The notes: a model not told the origin generated them from the letters alone. A DNA stretch of 44,701 nt from Nitrospirota bacterium (GCA_016222905.1 JACRPZ010000082.1:1-44701); one strand, 5' to 3'. Shown: positions 1-8,966, counted from the first letter of the stretch. Numbers and translations: made by a program.

Positions 1-126
1 ACTTCATATGTGCACCTCCTCTTAAATTTTAGGGGATATTAACACTATCACCCTGTTTTAAACATTAGGGGTTAGCTTTTTGCTATCGCCCTCAGGAGGT
101 GCACTCTTTTTCATGTTATCATTCCC
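1..126 (-). mobile_element. 5' end of an IS110-type element (left copy, truncated by window edge)
   Basis: This stretch is the exact reverse complement of positions 44562-44687. Read on the minus strand it holds a non-coding leader, a strong Shine-Dalgarno (AGAGGAGG) and the first bases of an ATG-initiated gene. The right-hand copy shows that gene to start MKYIGID, which resembles the start of IS110-family DEDD transposases. The shared sequence ends inside a REP-like palindrome (ATTCCC...), where the two copies diverge. The IS110 assignment rests on only seven residues plus the leader layout, so it is an inference. Confidence 0.6.
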
Positions 127-187
127 GCTTGTCGGGAATCTAACGGCAGAGAGTAACAAAAGATTCCGGACAAGCCGGAATGACAGA
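120..187. repeat. REP-like double palindrome; also likely fabF terminator
   Basis: Two related palindromes lie here: ATTCCCGCTTGTCGGGAAT at 121-139 and ATTCCGGACAAGCCGGAAT at 163-181. They resemble the ATTCCCG-type palindromes near 22300-22375 and 44548-44567, so this is a dispersed REP-like repeat. On the minus strand the second hairpin is followed by CTTTTGTT and lies just beyond the fabF stop codon, so it can also serve as a rho-independent terminator. The IS end abuts the first palindrome. Confidence 0.6.
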
Positions 188-210
188 CAAACAAAACTTA
201 TAAAAAGACC

Positions 211-1491
211 TTAAATAATACCATACTTCTTTACAACAACTGTAGCATTCTGCCCGCCAAAACCAAAGGAATTTGATAAGGCAGCGCGCACGGTTTTTAT
301 CCTTTTAATGTTGGGAACATAGTCAAGATCGAATTTCGGATCAGGGTTTGTCAGGTTTATCGTAGGATGAATCTCATCCCTGTTTACGCTCAGCGCTGTG
401 TAAACAAATTCCGGGCCTCCTGCTGCTGCTATCAGATGGCCTATCATTGATTTGCTCGAACTGATGGGAATATTGTAAGCATGGTCTTTAAAGACCTTTT
501 TGATAGCCAAAGTTTCAGCAGCGTCATTCAGTTTTGTGCCTGTTCCGTGGGCATTTATATAATCCACCTCGTCAGGATTTAGATCCGCGTCCTTCAGCGC
601 AGCTCGCATTGACTGCTCCGCACCCCGGCCATCAGGATGAGGCGCTGTCACCTGATAGGCATCCATGCTCGTTCCATAACCAGCTAATTCTCCATATATC
701 CTCGCCCCTCTCTTGACCGCGTGACTCTCCTCCTCAAGCACTACTATGCCTGCGCCCTCGCCCATCACAAGACCCGCTCTTTTTCTGTCAAAAGGCCTGC
801 AAATTTCTTCCGGCGGTTCAGAGGAGATAGCTGCTGCCTTAAGAAGAAGAAAGGTGATCAACCCCAAAGGGTTTATCATTGAATCTGCTCCGCCTGCGAT
901 TAAGATATCTGCTTCGCCTCTGCGTATCGTTCTGAAGCCTATGCCGATAGCCTGCGTAGCCGCAGCGCATGCTGAGGTTATAGTGGAGTTCGGACCGTGA
1001 AGACCAAATCTCTTCGCTATGAGTGACGAAGGCCTGCTTGAGTTATTCCGCATGGCGGATTCTCTGTGGAGCATACTGCATTCCCTTCCGAACTTCTCAT
1101 AATCAAACTTTCCGTCTGTGCCGGTCCATATTTGAATATCCTCAAGCCTGTTTATCCCAAGGCCTGCCGCAAATATGATCCCGCAATCTTTTATGCTCAC
1201 ATCATTATTCAGCAGCCCGGCATCATTAAGAGCAGACTTTGCTGCCCATAATGCAAAGAGGGTCCTCCTCTCGCCTTCCGCCTCTGCTTCTTCAGGAAAC
1301 TCCTCAAGTATCCTCTTATAATCGCTCTCCTTTAACTCTCCTGCTGCGCGAATAAGAGATTTGTCAGCCCACGGATAAGCAATATGCCTTATGCCGGATT
1401 CGCCCGCCAGCGCCCTCTGCCAGTTCTCCTCAAGCCCAAGCCCAAGCGGGGTAGCCAGGCCAAGTCCTGTTATAACAACCCTTTTCTTCAT
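211..1491 (-). CDS. fabF: Beta-ketoacyl-ACP synthase II (KAS II)
   Basis: This is a 426-residue condensing enzyme of the thiolase fold. It extends acyl-ACP with malonyl-ACP in type II fatty acid synthesis in the cytosol. The KAS II layout is complete: N-terminal VVITGLGLATPLG, nucleophilic Cys175 in SACAAATQ, His315 in NAHGTGT, Lys347 and His352 in SSSKSMIGHLIAAAG, and a glycine-rich C-terminal GFGGQNAT. The length matches FabF (about 410-430). It stands alone, divergent from the hydrogenase operon, with no acpP or fabG beside it, so it could serve a specialised acyl or polyketide route instead of housekeeping synthesis. The family is secure; the pathway role is inferred. Confidence 0.93.
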   Translation of the reverse strand: MKKRVVITGLGLATPLGLGLEENWQRALAGESGIRHIAYPWADKSLIRAAGELKESDYKRILEEFPEEAEAEGERRTLFALWAAKSALNDAGLLNNDVSIKDCGIIFAAGLGINRLEDIQIWTGTDGKFDYEKFGRECSMLHRESAMRNNSSRPSSLIAKRFGLHGPNSTITSACAAATQAIGIGFRTIRRGEADILIAGGADSMINPLGLITFLLLKAAAISSEPPEEICRPFDRKRAGLVMGEGAGIVVLEEESHAVKRGARIYGELAGYGTSMDAYQVTAPHPDGRGAEQSMRAALKDADLNPDEVDYINAHGTGTKLNDAAETLAIKKVFKDHAYNIPISSSKSMIGHLIAAAGGPEFVYTALSVNRDEIHPTINLTNPDPKFDLDYVPNIKRIKTVRAALSNSFGFGGQNATVVVKKYGII

Positions 1492-1584
1492 TATTGATAA
1501 CGTTCCTATGCGGTTACGTTTTAATATGCAGAATAGAATAACTGATAATCACGTTAATTTTAACAAAAAACATCTTTTTTGCTA

Positions 1585-1613
1585 TTGCAACGTAGTCCAG
1601 AATGAACTAAAAT
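1585..1613 (+). promoter_or_regulatory. Candidate sigma-70 promoter of the hydrogenase operon
   Basis: TTGCAA (1585-1590), a 17-bp spacer and TAAAAT (1608-1613) lie just before the first hydrogenase gene. Transcription would start near 1620, giving a leader of about nine bases before the ATG at 1629. No sigma-54 motif is visible upstream. Confidence 0.4.
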
Positions 1614-1628
1614 CTAATCAGGCGCTAA

Positions 1629-2675
1629 ATGATCTTCAGAATATTTAAGAAAAAAGAACTGAAAAGCCTGTTTGAAATCCTCGCTGAGCACAACAGAATT
1701 GTTGGGCCTGTTGAAACCGGAAGGGACAAGGATGGCAACCCTATTTATGCCTTTGATGAGGTGTCTGATTTTCATAGAATCAAATTAAATTACCCGACCA
1801 CAAAGCTGCCTGCTAAACGTTATTTCCTGCCCTTTCAGGAAGACCTCTCCACCTTCAAGATAGAGGATGACAACTGGCAGAAGAGTATTGATTACAATGC
1901 AAAGGAGCCTCTGATATTCTTCGGCTTGCACGCCTGCGATATAAATGCATTGAACAAGCTCGACAAGGTCTTGCTGCACAGCGTATATCCTATGCCCTAT
2001 TATGCCGCAAAGAGAAAGAACATGTTTATCATCGGCATTGACTGCGTTCCCCAGCCCTTCTGTTTCTGCCGATCTATGGGAACAGACACGGCGCTTCATG
2101 GATTCGATATGTTCATCACCGATCTCGGAGCAAAATATTTTGTCGAGATACTCACAGACACCGCTTACAACTTTCTGAAGAATATCGAAACAGAAGAGCC
2201 GAAAGAGAAAGACCACATCCTATACATGAAGGCTGCCGCAGATAGGAACAAAAAATTTACTGCGAAGATTGAAACCACCGACCTTGCCAAAATACTTGAC
2301 ATGGAATTTCAGTCGGATGTGTGGAAGCACTGGGGCGATATATGCCTTGCGTGCGGGACTTGTGCAAACGTCTGCCCGACATGTTACTGCTACGGCGTTG
2401 AAGAGACGGTAAGCATTGACCTTAAGAGCGCAAAAAAGACAAAGAGGCTCTATTCATGCAATTTAATAGACTTTGCCGAGGTTGCAGGCGGACACAACTT
2501 CAGGCCTGAGAGGCATACCCGCCTTAAGTACCGCTATTACCACAAGCACCGCGGATTTGTCGAAGCATTTGAGGAATCACTCTGCGTGGGATGCGGCCGC
2601 TGCGGAGAGTCATGCCTTGCCGGTATTAACGTCCCTGAGGTAATAGCAAGCGTGCGGGGAGGAAAGATTAAATGA
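1629..2675 (+). CDS. hydB: Group 3b NiFe hydrogenase (sulfhydrogenase) beta subunit, 4Fe-4S protein
   Basis: This 348-residue iron-sulfur subunit carries electrons between the flavin subunit and the hydrogenase small subunit. Two ferredoxin-type motifs are visible: C239-x2-C242-x2-C245-x3-C249 and C319-x2-C322-x2-C325-x3-C329. The N-terminal half has the conserved FFGLHACDINAL and CVPQPFCFCRS segments seen in HydB/AsrA-like proteins. The gene starts a beta-gamma-delta-alpha operon in the same order as the Pyrococcus hydBGDA sulfhydrogenase operon, and its stop overlaps the next start (ATGA). A related family is the anaerobic sulfite reductase A subunit, but the neighbouring NiFe subunits settle the assignment. 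Confidence 0.9.
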   Translation: MIFRIFKKKELKSLFEILAEHNRIVGPVETGRDKDGNPIYAFDEVSDFHRIKLNYPTTKLPAKRYFLPFQEDLSTFKIEDDNWQKSIDYNAKEPLIFFGLHACDINALNKLDKVLLHSVYPMPYYAAKRKNMFIIGIDCVPQPFCFCRSMGTDTALHGFDMFITDLGAKYFVEILTDTAYNFLKNIETEEPKEKDHILYMKAAADRNKKFTAKIETTDLAKILDMEFQSDVWKHWGDICLACGTCANVCPTCYCYGVEETVSIDLKSAKKTKRLYSCNLIDFAEVAGGHNFRPERHTRLKYRYYHKHRGFVEAFEESLCVGCGRCGESCLAGINVPEVIASVRGGKIK

Positions 2676-3580
2676 CACCAAAACTGAAATTTGTTGACGT
2701 CACTTCGCAACCTACAGATACTCAGAGACGGAAAAACGACCTCTCAAGTTTTGAATATACCCATCGCGCCGAGATCACAAGCGTATATCCGCTTACAGAT
2801 ATGGAGACTCTCTACCGCATACAGATAATCAATCCTGATGAACGGAGGCGTTTCAAATTCATCCCCGGGCAGTTTGTTATGCTTGAGATGCCCGGAATCG
2901 GAGAAGCGCCGTTTTCAATATCCTCCTCGCCAAGCATTCATGGAGAGGTGGAGTTATGCATACGCAAGTCAGGCAACCTTACTAACTTTCTCTCAAAGGT
3001 CGGCAGGGGCGCTGTTGTCGGCATCAGGGGCCCGTTTGGAACAGGATTTCCGATGGAGGAAATGCACGGACAAAACATACTTTTAATAGCAGGAGGGCTC
3101 GGCCTTGTGCCGCTGCGGTCGCCTATTTCCTATGTCCAGGAAAACCGGAGTCATTTCAAGGAAGTAAACATTGTATACGGCACAAAATCTCCGGCGCACC
3201 TCCTGTTTACGTATCAGTATGATGTATGGAGTAAAGACAATATCAATTTAAATATCATCGTTGAGAAGGCGGATAAATCATGGAGAGGCTCAGTAGGGCT
3301 CATAACAGAAACATTATTGAAAATACTGACAAACCGGGACATTGAGTTTTATCAGAACACATATGCCATTGTCTGCGGGCCTCCCGTAATGTTTAAGTTC
3401 GTCTGCAATATGCTGAACAAATTTCATATTCCGATGCAGAAGATGTTCGTCTCGCTTGAAAGACGCATGCACTGCGGAATGGGGAAGTGCTGCCGCTGTA
3501 ACGTGGGCTCCACATACACCTGCCTCAAGGGGCCTGTCTTCGATTACTGGACGGTCATGAATCTCAAGGAGGCTATTTAG
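2672..3580 (+). CDS. hydG: Group 3b NiFe hydrogenase gamma subunit, FAD/NAD(P)-binding
   Basis: This 302-residue ferredoxin-NADP reductase-like subunit is where the complex exchanges electrons with NAD(P)H. Residues about 30-125 form the flavin-binding barrel (PGQFVMLEM and APFSISSSP). Residues about 135-250 form the nucleotide-binding domain (LLIAGGLGLVPLRS, CGPPVM). The C-terminus carries a 2Fe-2S motif, C268-x4-C273-x2-C276-x7-C284, typical of the dihydroorotate dehydrogenase electron-transfer family. It overlaps the beta gene by four bases and is followed by a 157-bp gap filled by a dispersed repeat before the delta gene. The symbol follows archaeal sulfhydrogenase usage and is unrelated to the FeFe-hydrogenase maturase HydG. 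Confidence 0.9.
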   Translation: MTPKLKFVDVTSQPTDTQRRKNDLSSFEYTHRAEITSVYPLTDMETLYRIQIINPDERRRFKFIPGQFVMLEMPGIGEAPFSISSSPSIHGEVELCIRKSGNLTNFLSKVGRGAVVGIRGPFGTGFPMEEMHGQNILLIAGGLGLVPLRSPISYVQENRSHFKEVNIVYGTKSPAHLLFTYQYDVWSKDNINLNIIVEKADKSWRGSVGLITETLLKILTNRDIEFYQNTYAIVCGPPVMFKFVCNMLNKFHIPMQKMFVSLERRMHCGMGKCCRCNVGSTYTCLKGPVFDYWTVMNLKEAI

Positions 3581-3604
3581 GGAATACAATGCAGACATTA
3601 TTTC

Positions 3605-3717
3605 AGAAATCTCCCCTAACCCCTCTTTTTCAAAGAGGGGAAACACGTCGAAACCTCATATTGATATGTCTGAGGAAGTTCCCCCTTTGTAAAAGGGGGA
3701 TGAAGGGGGATTTTTCA
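3605..3717. repeat. REP-like palindromic repeat inside the hydrogenase operon
   Basis: Two hairpins are visible: CCCCTCTTT...AAAGAGGGG near 3620-3642 and TTCCCCCTTT...AAAGGGGGA near 3679-3702, followed by GAAGGGGGATTT. The sequence type (purine/pyrimidine runs of four to five G or C) matches common dispersed bacterial repeats and is related in style to the repeats at 40808-40866 and 41011-41078. It sits between gamma and delta genes and may affect relative expression. Confidence 0.6.
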
Positions 3718-3737
3718 ATAAATAAGGATAATCTGAG

Positions 3738-4517
3738 ATGAAAACGAAAGAAAATGAAGCAAAGACATATCTTGGCGTACCGCTTTACCGTCCGAGGGTC
3801 GCCTTCTTTGAATTTTCCTCATGTGAGGGCTGTCAGCTTCAGATATTAAACAATGAGGCAACCTTGCTTGATTTCCTCTCGCTTGTTGAGGTCGTAAACT
3901 TCCGCGAGGCAATGACCGAGAAATCCAATGATTATGAGATCGCATTTGTTGAGGGAAGTATTACAAGAAGTGATGAGGTAAAGCGTCTGAAGCAGATCAG
4001 AAAGAATGCGAAGATACTCGTCGCTTTAGGCTCCTGCGCCTGCTTCGGCGGGGTCAACCAACTTAAGAACAGGTTCAAGAATCTTGACTGGGTAAAGAAG
4101 CGGGTATATGGAAAGCATCCCATAGAAAGCGATATGGTCAGGGCTGTTGAGGATGTTGTTCCGGTTGACCTCAGAATATACGGATGCCCGATAAAAAAAG
4201 AGGAAGTGGAGAAGATCGTGCTTCACGTTGCATTAGGCAAATCAATTAACATCCCGAAGTATCCTGTGTGCATGGAGTGCAAGGCGAATGAGAACATCTG
4301 CCTCTTTGACCTTGGCGAGCCGTGTCTCGGGCCGATAACAAGGGCGGGGTGCGATTCATGGTGTCCGAATGAGAGGGCAGGATGCTGGGGCTGCCGCGGC
4401 CCTGCTGAAGACGCGAATGTTAAGCAGATGAAGAAGATAATGAAGGAGAAGGGATTTTCCGAACAGACCATTATGGAGAGACTGGATTGTTTCGGAGGTT
4501 TTCAAAAGATAAAATGA
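3738..4517 (+). CDS. hydD: Group 3b NiFe hydrogenase delta (small) subunit
   Basis: This 259-residue small subunit holds the electron-relay Fe-S clusters next to the NiFe site. Proximal-cluster ligands are recognisable in SSCEGC (C29, C32), ALGSCACFGG (C100) and YGCP (C150). A further eight cysteines between 178 and 219 (CMECKANENIC...C...C...CPNERAGCWGC) match the medial and distal clusters. There is no Tat signal, so the enzyme is cytosolic, as expected for group 3b. It overlaps the alpha gene by ATGA. A good Shine-Dalgarno is not obvious; AATAAGGATAATCTGAG precedes the start. Confidence 0.92.
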   Translation: MKTKENEAKTYLGVPLYRPRVAFFEFSSCEGCQLQILNNEATLLDFLSLVEVVNFREAMTEKSNDYEIAFVEGSITRSDEVKRLKQIRKNAKILVALGSCACFGGVNQLKNRFKNLDWVKKRVYGKHPIESDMVRAVEDVVPVDLRIYGCPIKKEEVEKIVLHVALGKSINIPKYPVCMECKANENICLFDLGEPCLGPITRAGCDSWCPNERAGCWGCRGPAEDANVKQMKKIMKEKGFSEQTIMERLDCFGGFQKIK

Positions 4518-5788
4518 AAAAGAGAGTGAACGTAAACATCAAACACCTCTCAAGGGTTGAGGGGCACGGCAATATACATATAAAGATCAGAAACGGAAAA
4601 TTGCAGGAAGCCCGGTGGGAAGTCATCGAGACCCCGCGCTTTTTTGAAGTAATGCTTGCAGGAAAGAACTGGGACAATGCGCCCTGGATAACCGGCAGGA
4701 TCTGCGGCATCTGTTCAATCGGCCACACACTTGCGAGCATCCGCGCAATAGAGAATGCGTTCAAGATCATTCCAGATGAACAGACGCAGAAACTCCGCCT
4801 GCTCCTTAAGCACATGGAGACCCTCCAGAGCCATTCCTTGCATTTATGTCTTCTTGCCCTGCCTGATTTTCTGAACGCGGGCAGCATATTTCCATTAATC
4901 AAATCCCATGAAGACGTTGTCCTCCACGCCGCAAAGATCAAAGGGCTTGCCAATGACATTTGTGACTGCATCGGCGGGCGCAGGATGCATCCGACAAGGA
5001 CAGTTGTGGGCGGATTTACAAAACTGCCGGAGAAGGAAGAACTCTCTCTTTTCAGCGAACGTCTGAAAGGCCTGACGAATGACCTCATGGCAGTGGCTGA
5101 TCTCTTCAGCGGATTAAAGGTCCCTGATTTCAGAAGAGAGACAGAGTACGTATCTTTGAAAGGCGAAGACCATTACCCATTCATCGGCGGAGACATTGTT
5201 TCCAGTGACGGAGTGCGGAAGCGTGAAGAGGAGTACAAAGAAGTAACTAATGAATATATTGTGCCGCAGTCAACGGCCAAATGGTGCCGTCTTTCAAGAG
5301 AGTCATTTGCGGTCGGAGCTCTTGCCAGGGTAAATAATAATTTTGAATTTCTTCACCCTGCCGCGAAAGATATCGCCGGAAGATTTGGACTTGTCCCTGT
5401 AAACCATAATCCTTTCATGAACAACATTGCGCAGCTCGTTGAAAGCGTCCACGTTGTCATGGATTCCATAAGACTGATTGACGAGCTGCTTAGTTCAACA
5501 TTCAAAGAACCGAGACAGGAAGTAAAACCGAGAAGCGGCAAAGGTGTCGGAGCAGTTGAAGTGCCGCGCGGAATTTTATATCATTGCTATGAGTTTGACG
5601 ATAAAGGAAAAATTTTGAGAAGTGACTGCGTCATCCCTACCGGACAGAACCACGCCAACATCCAGCACGACCTTGAGGCGCTGGCTGAGGAATTAGCAGA
5701 AAAGGGGAAAGAAAACAAAGAGATAGAATTGATGGCCTCAATGCTTGTCCGCGCATACGACCCGTGCATATCGTGTTCAGTGCACTGA
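4514..5788 (+). CDS. hydA: Group 3b NiFe hydrogenase alpha (large, catalytic) subunit
   Basis: This 424-residue catalytic subunit binds the NiFe(CN)2CO centre. The N-terminal motif RICGICSIGH supplies C64 and C67, and the C-terminal DPCISCSVH supplies C418 and C421. I chose the ATG at 4514, which overlaps the delta stop as ATGA; an in-frame TTG at 4487 is the only longer option. The protein ends exactly at the histidine of DPCxxCxxH (codon CAC followed by TGA). It therefore lacks the short C-terminal extension that a hydrogenase endopeptidase normally removes. No maturation (hyp) genes are in the window. Function: reversible H2 oxidation coupled to NAD(P), possibly sulfur reduction as in archaeal homologues. 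Confidence 0.93.
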   Translation: MKKRVNVNIKHLSRVEGHGNIHIKIRNGKLQEARWEVIETPRFFEVMLAGKNWDNAPWITGRICGICSIGHTLASIRAIENAFKIIPDEQTQKLRLLLKHMETLQSHSLHLCLLALPDFLNAGSIFPLIKSHEDVVLHAAKIKGLANDICDCIGGRRMHPTRTVVGGFTKLPEKEELSLFSERLKGLTNDLMAVADLFSGLKVPDFRRETEYVSLKGEDHYPFIGGDIVSSDGVRKREEEYKEVTNEYIVPQSTAKWCRLSRESFAVGALARVNNNFEFLHPAAKDIAGRFGLVPVNHNPFMNNIAQLVESVHVVMDSIRLIDELLSSTFKEPRQEVKPRSGKGVGAVEVPRGILYHCYEFDDKGKILRSDCVIPTGQNHANIQHDLEALAEELAEKGKENKEIELMASMLVRAYDPCISCSVH

Positions 5789-6013
5789 TTTGTTACTTAT
5801 GACAACTGATAGCTTAAAGCAAATCGTACTGTTTGCTTTTGTCTTCTGTTTTTGCCTTTTTGAAGGTGGCAGCAGGCCGTCCGGTGACTTGAAAAGCAGG
5901 TTGTCCCCTCGTTTTGAATTAAACTGCGGATCAAGATAGATAAGGTCAACACTCTCGTCCTTGATAGACTCTCTTAGCACTTCCAGGTTATCGCCATAAT
6001 ACAAGTCTTTCAT
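5777..6013 (-). pseudogene. 5' remnant of a site-specific DNA methyltransferase
   Basis: The minus-strand reading frame starts MKDLYYGDNLEVL and continues SVDLIYLDPQFNSKRGDNLLFKSPDG. This is the N-terminus of an N4/N6 methyltransferase of the beta class (usual motif DPPFNSKR). After about 45 residues the similarity stops and the frame runs through low-complexity sequence into the 3' end of the hydrogenase alpha gene. The second proline of the catalytic DPPF is replaced by glutamine. An intact enzyme of this type is several hundred residues, so this is a decayed fragment. It is unrelated to the mod gene at 19.7-21.5 kb except by family. Confidence 0.75.
5816..5845 (+). terminator. Possible rho-independent terminator of the hydrogenase operon
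   Basis: An AAAGCAAA/TTTGCTTT stem (5816-5823 and 5832-5839) with an eight-base loop is followed by TTGTCTTCTGTTTTT. It lies 28 bases after the alpha-subunit stop. The stem is AT-rich, so it is a moderate candidate. Confidence 0.4.
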
Positions 6014-6083
6014 GGAATAATTATACAACAATCAACCCGTATATAGGAGGTATTTATGGTAACAAATTTGAAATTGAAAGAAA

Positions 6084-6112
6084 CAAAAAGGGCGGGAAAT
6101 ATTATCCCGCCC
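6084..6112 (-). terminator. Rho-independent terminator of the IPTL-CTERM gene
   Basis: GGGCGGG (6090-6096) pairs with CCCGCCC (6106-6112) across a nine-base loop. On the minus strand the stem is followed by TTTTTG. It lies 25 bases beyond the stop of the minus-strand gene at 6137. Confidence 0.8.
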
Positions 6113-6136
6113 CTAAATGTTTTATGAAATTTACTT

Positions 6137-6979
6137 TTAACCTGTTATCTTCTTTCTCCTAAGATAATAAACTGACCCAACCCCTGCAAGCGCCATGAAG
6201 ATTATCATGCCCCATTCGTTCATGGTGGGGATTGTCGAAACATTTTCAAAAGCAAGTCCTTCAATTTGCTGCGCCCCAACCATAGTGCCAACATTTGTGC
6301 GCGAGCCATTAACCGGGGATACAATTGCCAATGTCATATCAGCTCCGCCTCGCCACTCCGCAACATAGAGGTCTCCTGTTTCAGGATCAGTTGCAAGCCC
6401 CAAGGGACCAATAGCCCCTGTCCCTATTAATGTTGCCGCGCCTGTAGTTGTATTAATTGTATATAGCCCGCCATCATCAAAATTTACACCATAAAGGGTA
6501 TTCCCGTTACGGCTGAAAGAGAGTCCTGCAAATGCACCCTGCACCCCAAAAGAGCCGATGACGGTGGCTGCTCCGGTTGTTGTATTAATTGCGAGAAGGT
6601 TGTCTCCAACGACATCTATGCCGAATAGCGCTCCGCTGGTTGGATGGAAAGCCAGCCCTTCCACAGTTCCTATTCCGAATGGGCCTATCACGGTATCAAC
6701 GGCACCAGTAGCCGGATCAAGGGTCACCAAGCGATTATTACTGTTGTCTGCTGCAAATAGAACATTGCCTGGAGAGAAGTCTAAACCATCTATAGTCAAT
6801 CCGGTAGCGCCGATATTTGTTACACCCGCTGTAGTTTCATCTATGATTGCAAGAAAATTCCCTCCTGTTCCGCTGTTTACTCCATAAAGGGCGCCTATTG
6901 CAGGCTCCAATGAAATAAGAAAAAAAGAAAGTGATAATATTGCTGTTAATATGACCCGCTTGTGAAAGTTACAATTCAT
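6137..6979 (-). CDS. Secreted repeat protein with IPTL-CTERM sorting signal
   Basis: This 280-residue exported protein begins with a signal peptide (residues 1-29, VILTAILSLSFFLISLEPAIGA). The middle is built of repeated units such as LYGVNSGTGGNFLAIIDETT, LVTLDPATGAVDTV and LYTINTTTGAATLIG, which suggest a beta-propeller of the DUF4394/quinoprotein-like kind. The C-terminus (about 250-280) starts IPTMNEWGMIIF, continues as a hydrophobic helix and ends YYLRRKK. This is a clear IPTL-CTERM signal, recognised by an exosortase/archaeosortase-type enzyme. No such enzyme is in the window. Function is unknown; a cell-envelope or biofilm-matrix protein is likely. It is monocistronic with its own terminator. 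Confidence 0.85.
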   Translation of the reverse strand: MNCNFHKRVILTAILSLSFFLISLEPAIGALYGVNSGTGGNFLAIIDETTAGVTNIGATGLTIDGLDFSPGNVLFAADNSNNRLVTLDPATGAVDTVIGPFGIGTVEGLAFHPTSGALFGIDVVGDNLLAINTTTGAATVIGSFGVQGAFAGLSFSRNGNTLYGVNFDDGGLYTINTTTGAATLIGTGAIGPLGLATDPETGDLYVAEWRGGADMTLAIVSPVNGSRTNVGTMVGAQQIEGLAFENVSTIPTMNEWGMIIFMALAGVGSVYYLRRKKITG

Positions 6980-7345
6980 AGAATTTTATTCTCCTTGCCC
7001 ATGTTAGATTTTGTAGACATAATTAATGATGTTACCATCCTGCCGTTTTATGATTAACAAGTTGTAAGAATAGAAACTAAACTGTCCTCTGTCTCCCCAG
7101 GTAATATATGGAATTAATTGATTCATGTCAAGCAAAAAATAAATTGTCAAGGCACTAATGAAGCGTTGAGTAATGTTTGTAATCTTGCATTCGCGGCAGG
7201 ATTCAAAAACAAGATAGCAGGAAGAACTTATTGAACGGTCGGAATTTTCGGGCAAAAATCCCCAGGTTGAGACTTATACCTACTACTCTTGAGAAACGGG
7301 CAAGACGTCAAGTTAAACATGGAGGAAAGTCAGGATTTTCATGAG
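6980..7345. other. Gene-free stretch between the IPTL-CTERM gene and the tRNAs
   Basis: No convincing gene is present. A minus-strand frame of about 83 codons would need a TTG start and has no recognisable product. On the plus strand a short frame near 7158-7230 reads EALSNVCNLAFAAGFKNKIAG then stops, and may be a gene remnant. Otherwise I see nothing. Confidence 0.4.
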
Positions 7346-7378
7346 GAAAAGAAAAAGGGGCTGCAGAATTGCAGCCCC
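7346..7378 (-). terminator. Rho-independent terminator of the tRNA operon
   Basis: GGGGCTGCA (7357-7365) pairs with TGCAGCCCC (7370-7378). On the minus strand the nine-base stem is followed by TTTTTCTTTT. It lies 12 bases beyond the tRNA-Glu 3' end. Confidence 0.88.
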
Positions 7379-7389
7379 TTGAATATGCA

Positions 7390-7467
7390 TGGCGTCCCCA
7401 AGGGGATTTGAACCCCTGTTACCGCCGTGAAAGGGCGATGTCCTAGGCCAGGCTAGACGATGGGGAC
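7390..7467 (-). tRNA. tRNA-Glu (anticodon TTC)
   Basis: The minus strand folds as a 78-nt cloverleaf. The acceptor stem is GTCCCCA/TGGGGAC, the anticodon stem-loop reads CGCCCTTTCACGGCG with TTC in the loop, the T arm is CAGGGGTTCAAATCCCCTT, and the CCA end is encoded. It follows tRNA-Lys with a two-base gap and precedes a terminator. Confidence 0.95.
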
Positions 7468-7469
7468 AC

Positions 7470-7545
7470 TGGTGAGCCGCGTTGGATTCGAACCAACGAC
7501 CCACGCCTTAAAAGGGCGTTGCTCTACCAACTGAGCTAGCGGCCC
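7470..7545 (-). tRNA. tRNA-Lys (anticodon TTT)
   Basis: The minus strand gives a 76-nt cloverleaf. The acceptor stem is GGGCCGC/GCGGCTC, the D arm is GCTCAGTTGGTAGAGC, the anticodon loop CTTTTAA carries TTT, the T arm contains GGTTCGAATCC, and CCA is encoded. It is the promoter-proximal gene of the tRNA pair. Confidence 0.95.
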
Positions 7546-7585
7546 TTTATAAAAGGGCAGAGTTAATGACCCAATAACGGCAAAT

Positions 7586-7594
7586 AGTATAGCA
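7586..7594 (-). promoter_or_regulatory. Extended -10 element for the tRNA pair
   Basis: The minus strand reads TGCTATACT 41 bases upstream of the tRNA-Lys 5' end. This is an extended -10 (TGnTATACT). The -35 region is weak. It lies between purA and the tRNAs. Confidence 0.4.
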
Positions 7595-7619
7595 AAAAGG
7601 GCAAAGAAAAAACAGACAG

Positions 7620-8966
<1,347 letters not shown>

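Noticed and set aside
3605-3717. Terminator splitting the hydrogenase operon
   Set aside because: The hairpins lack a T-run on the coding strand and belong to a dispersed repeat family, so I list it as a repeat.
4471-5088. Minus-strand open frame of 205 codons
   Set aside because: It is a shadow of the hydrogenase alpha-subunit gene and has no protein-like motifs.
6056-6127. A 23-codon frame with a strong AGGAGG site (MVTNLKLKETKRAGNII...)
   Set aside because: It runs through the rho-independent terminator hairpin of the opposite-strand gene and has no recognisable product. The AGGAGG is probably chance.
7004-7255. Minus-strand frame of about 83 codons
   Set aside because: It needs a TTG start, lacks a ribosome-binding site, and the product has no recognisable features.
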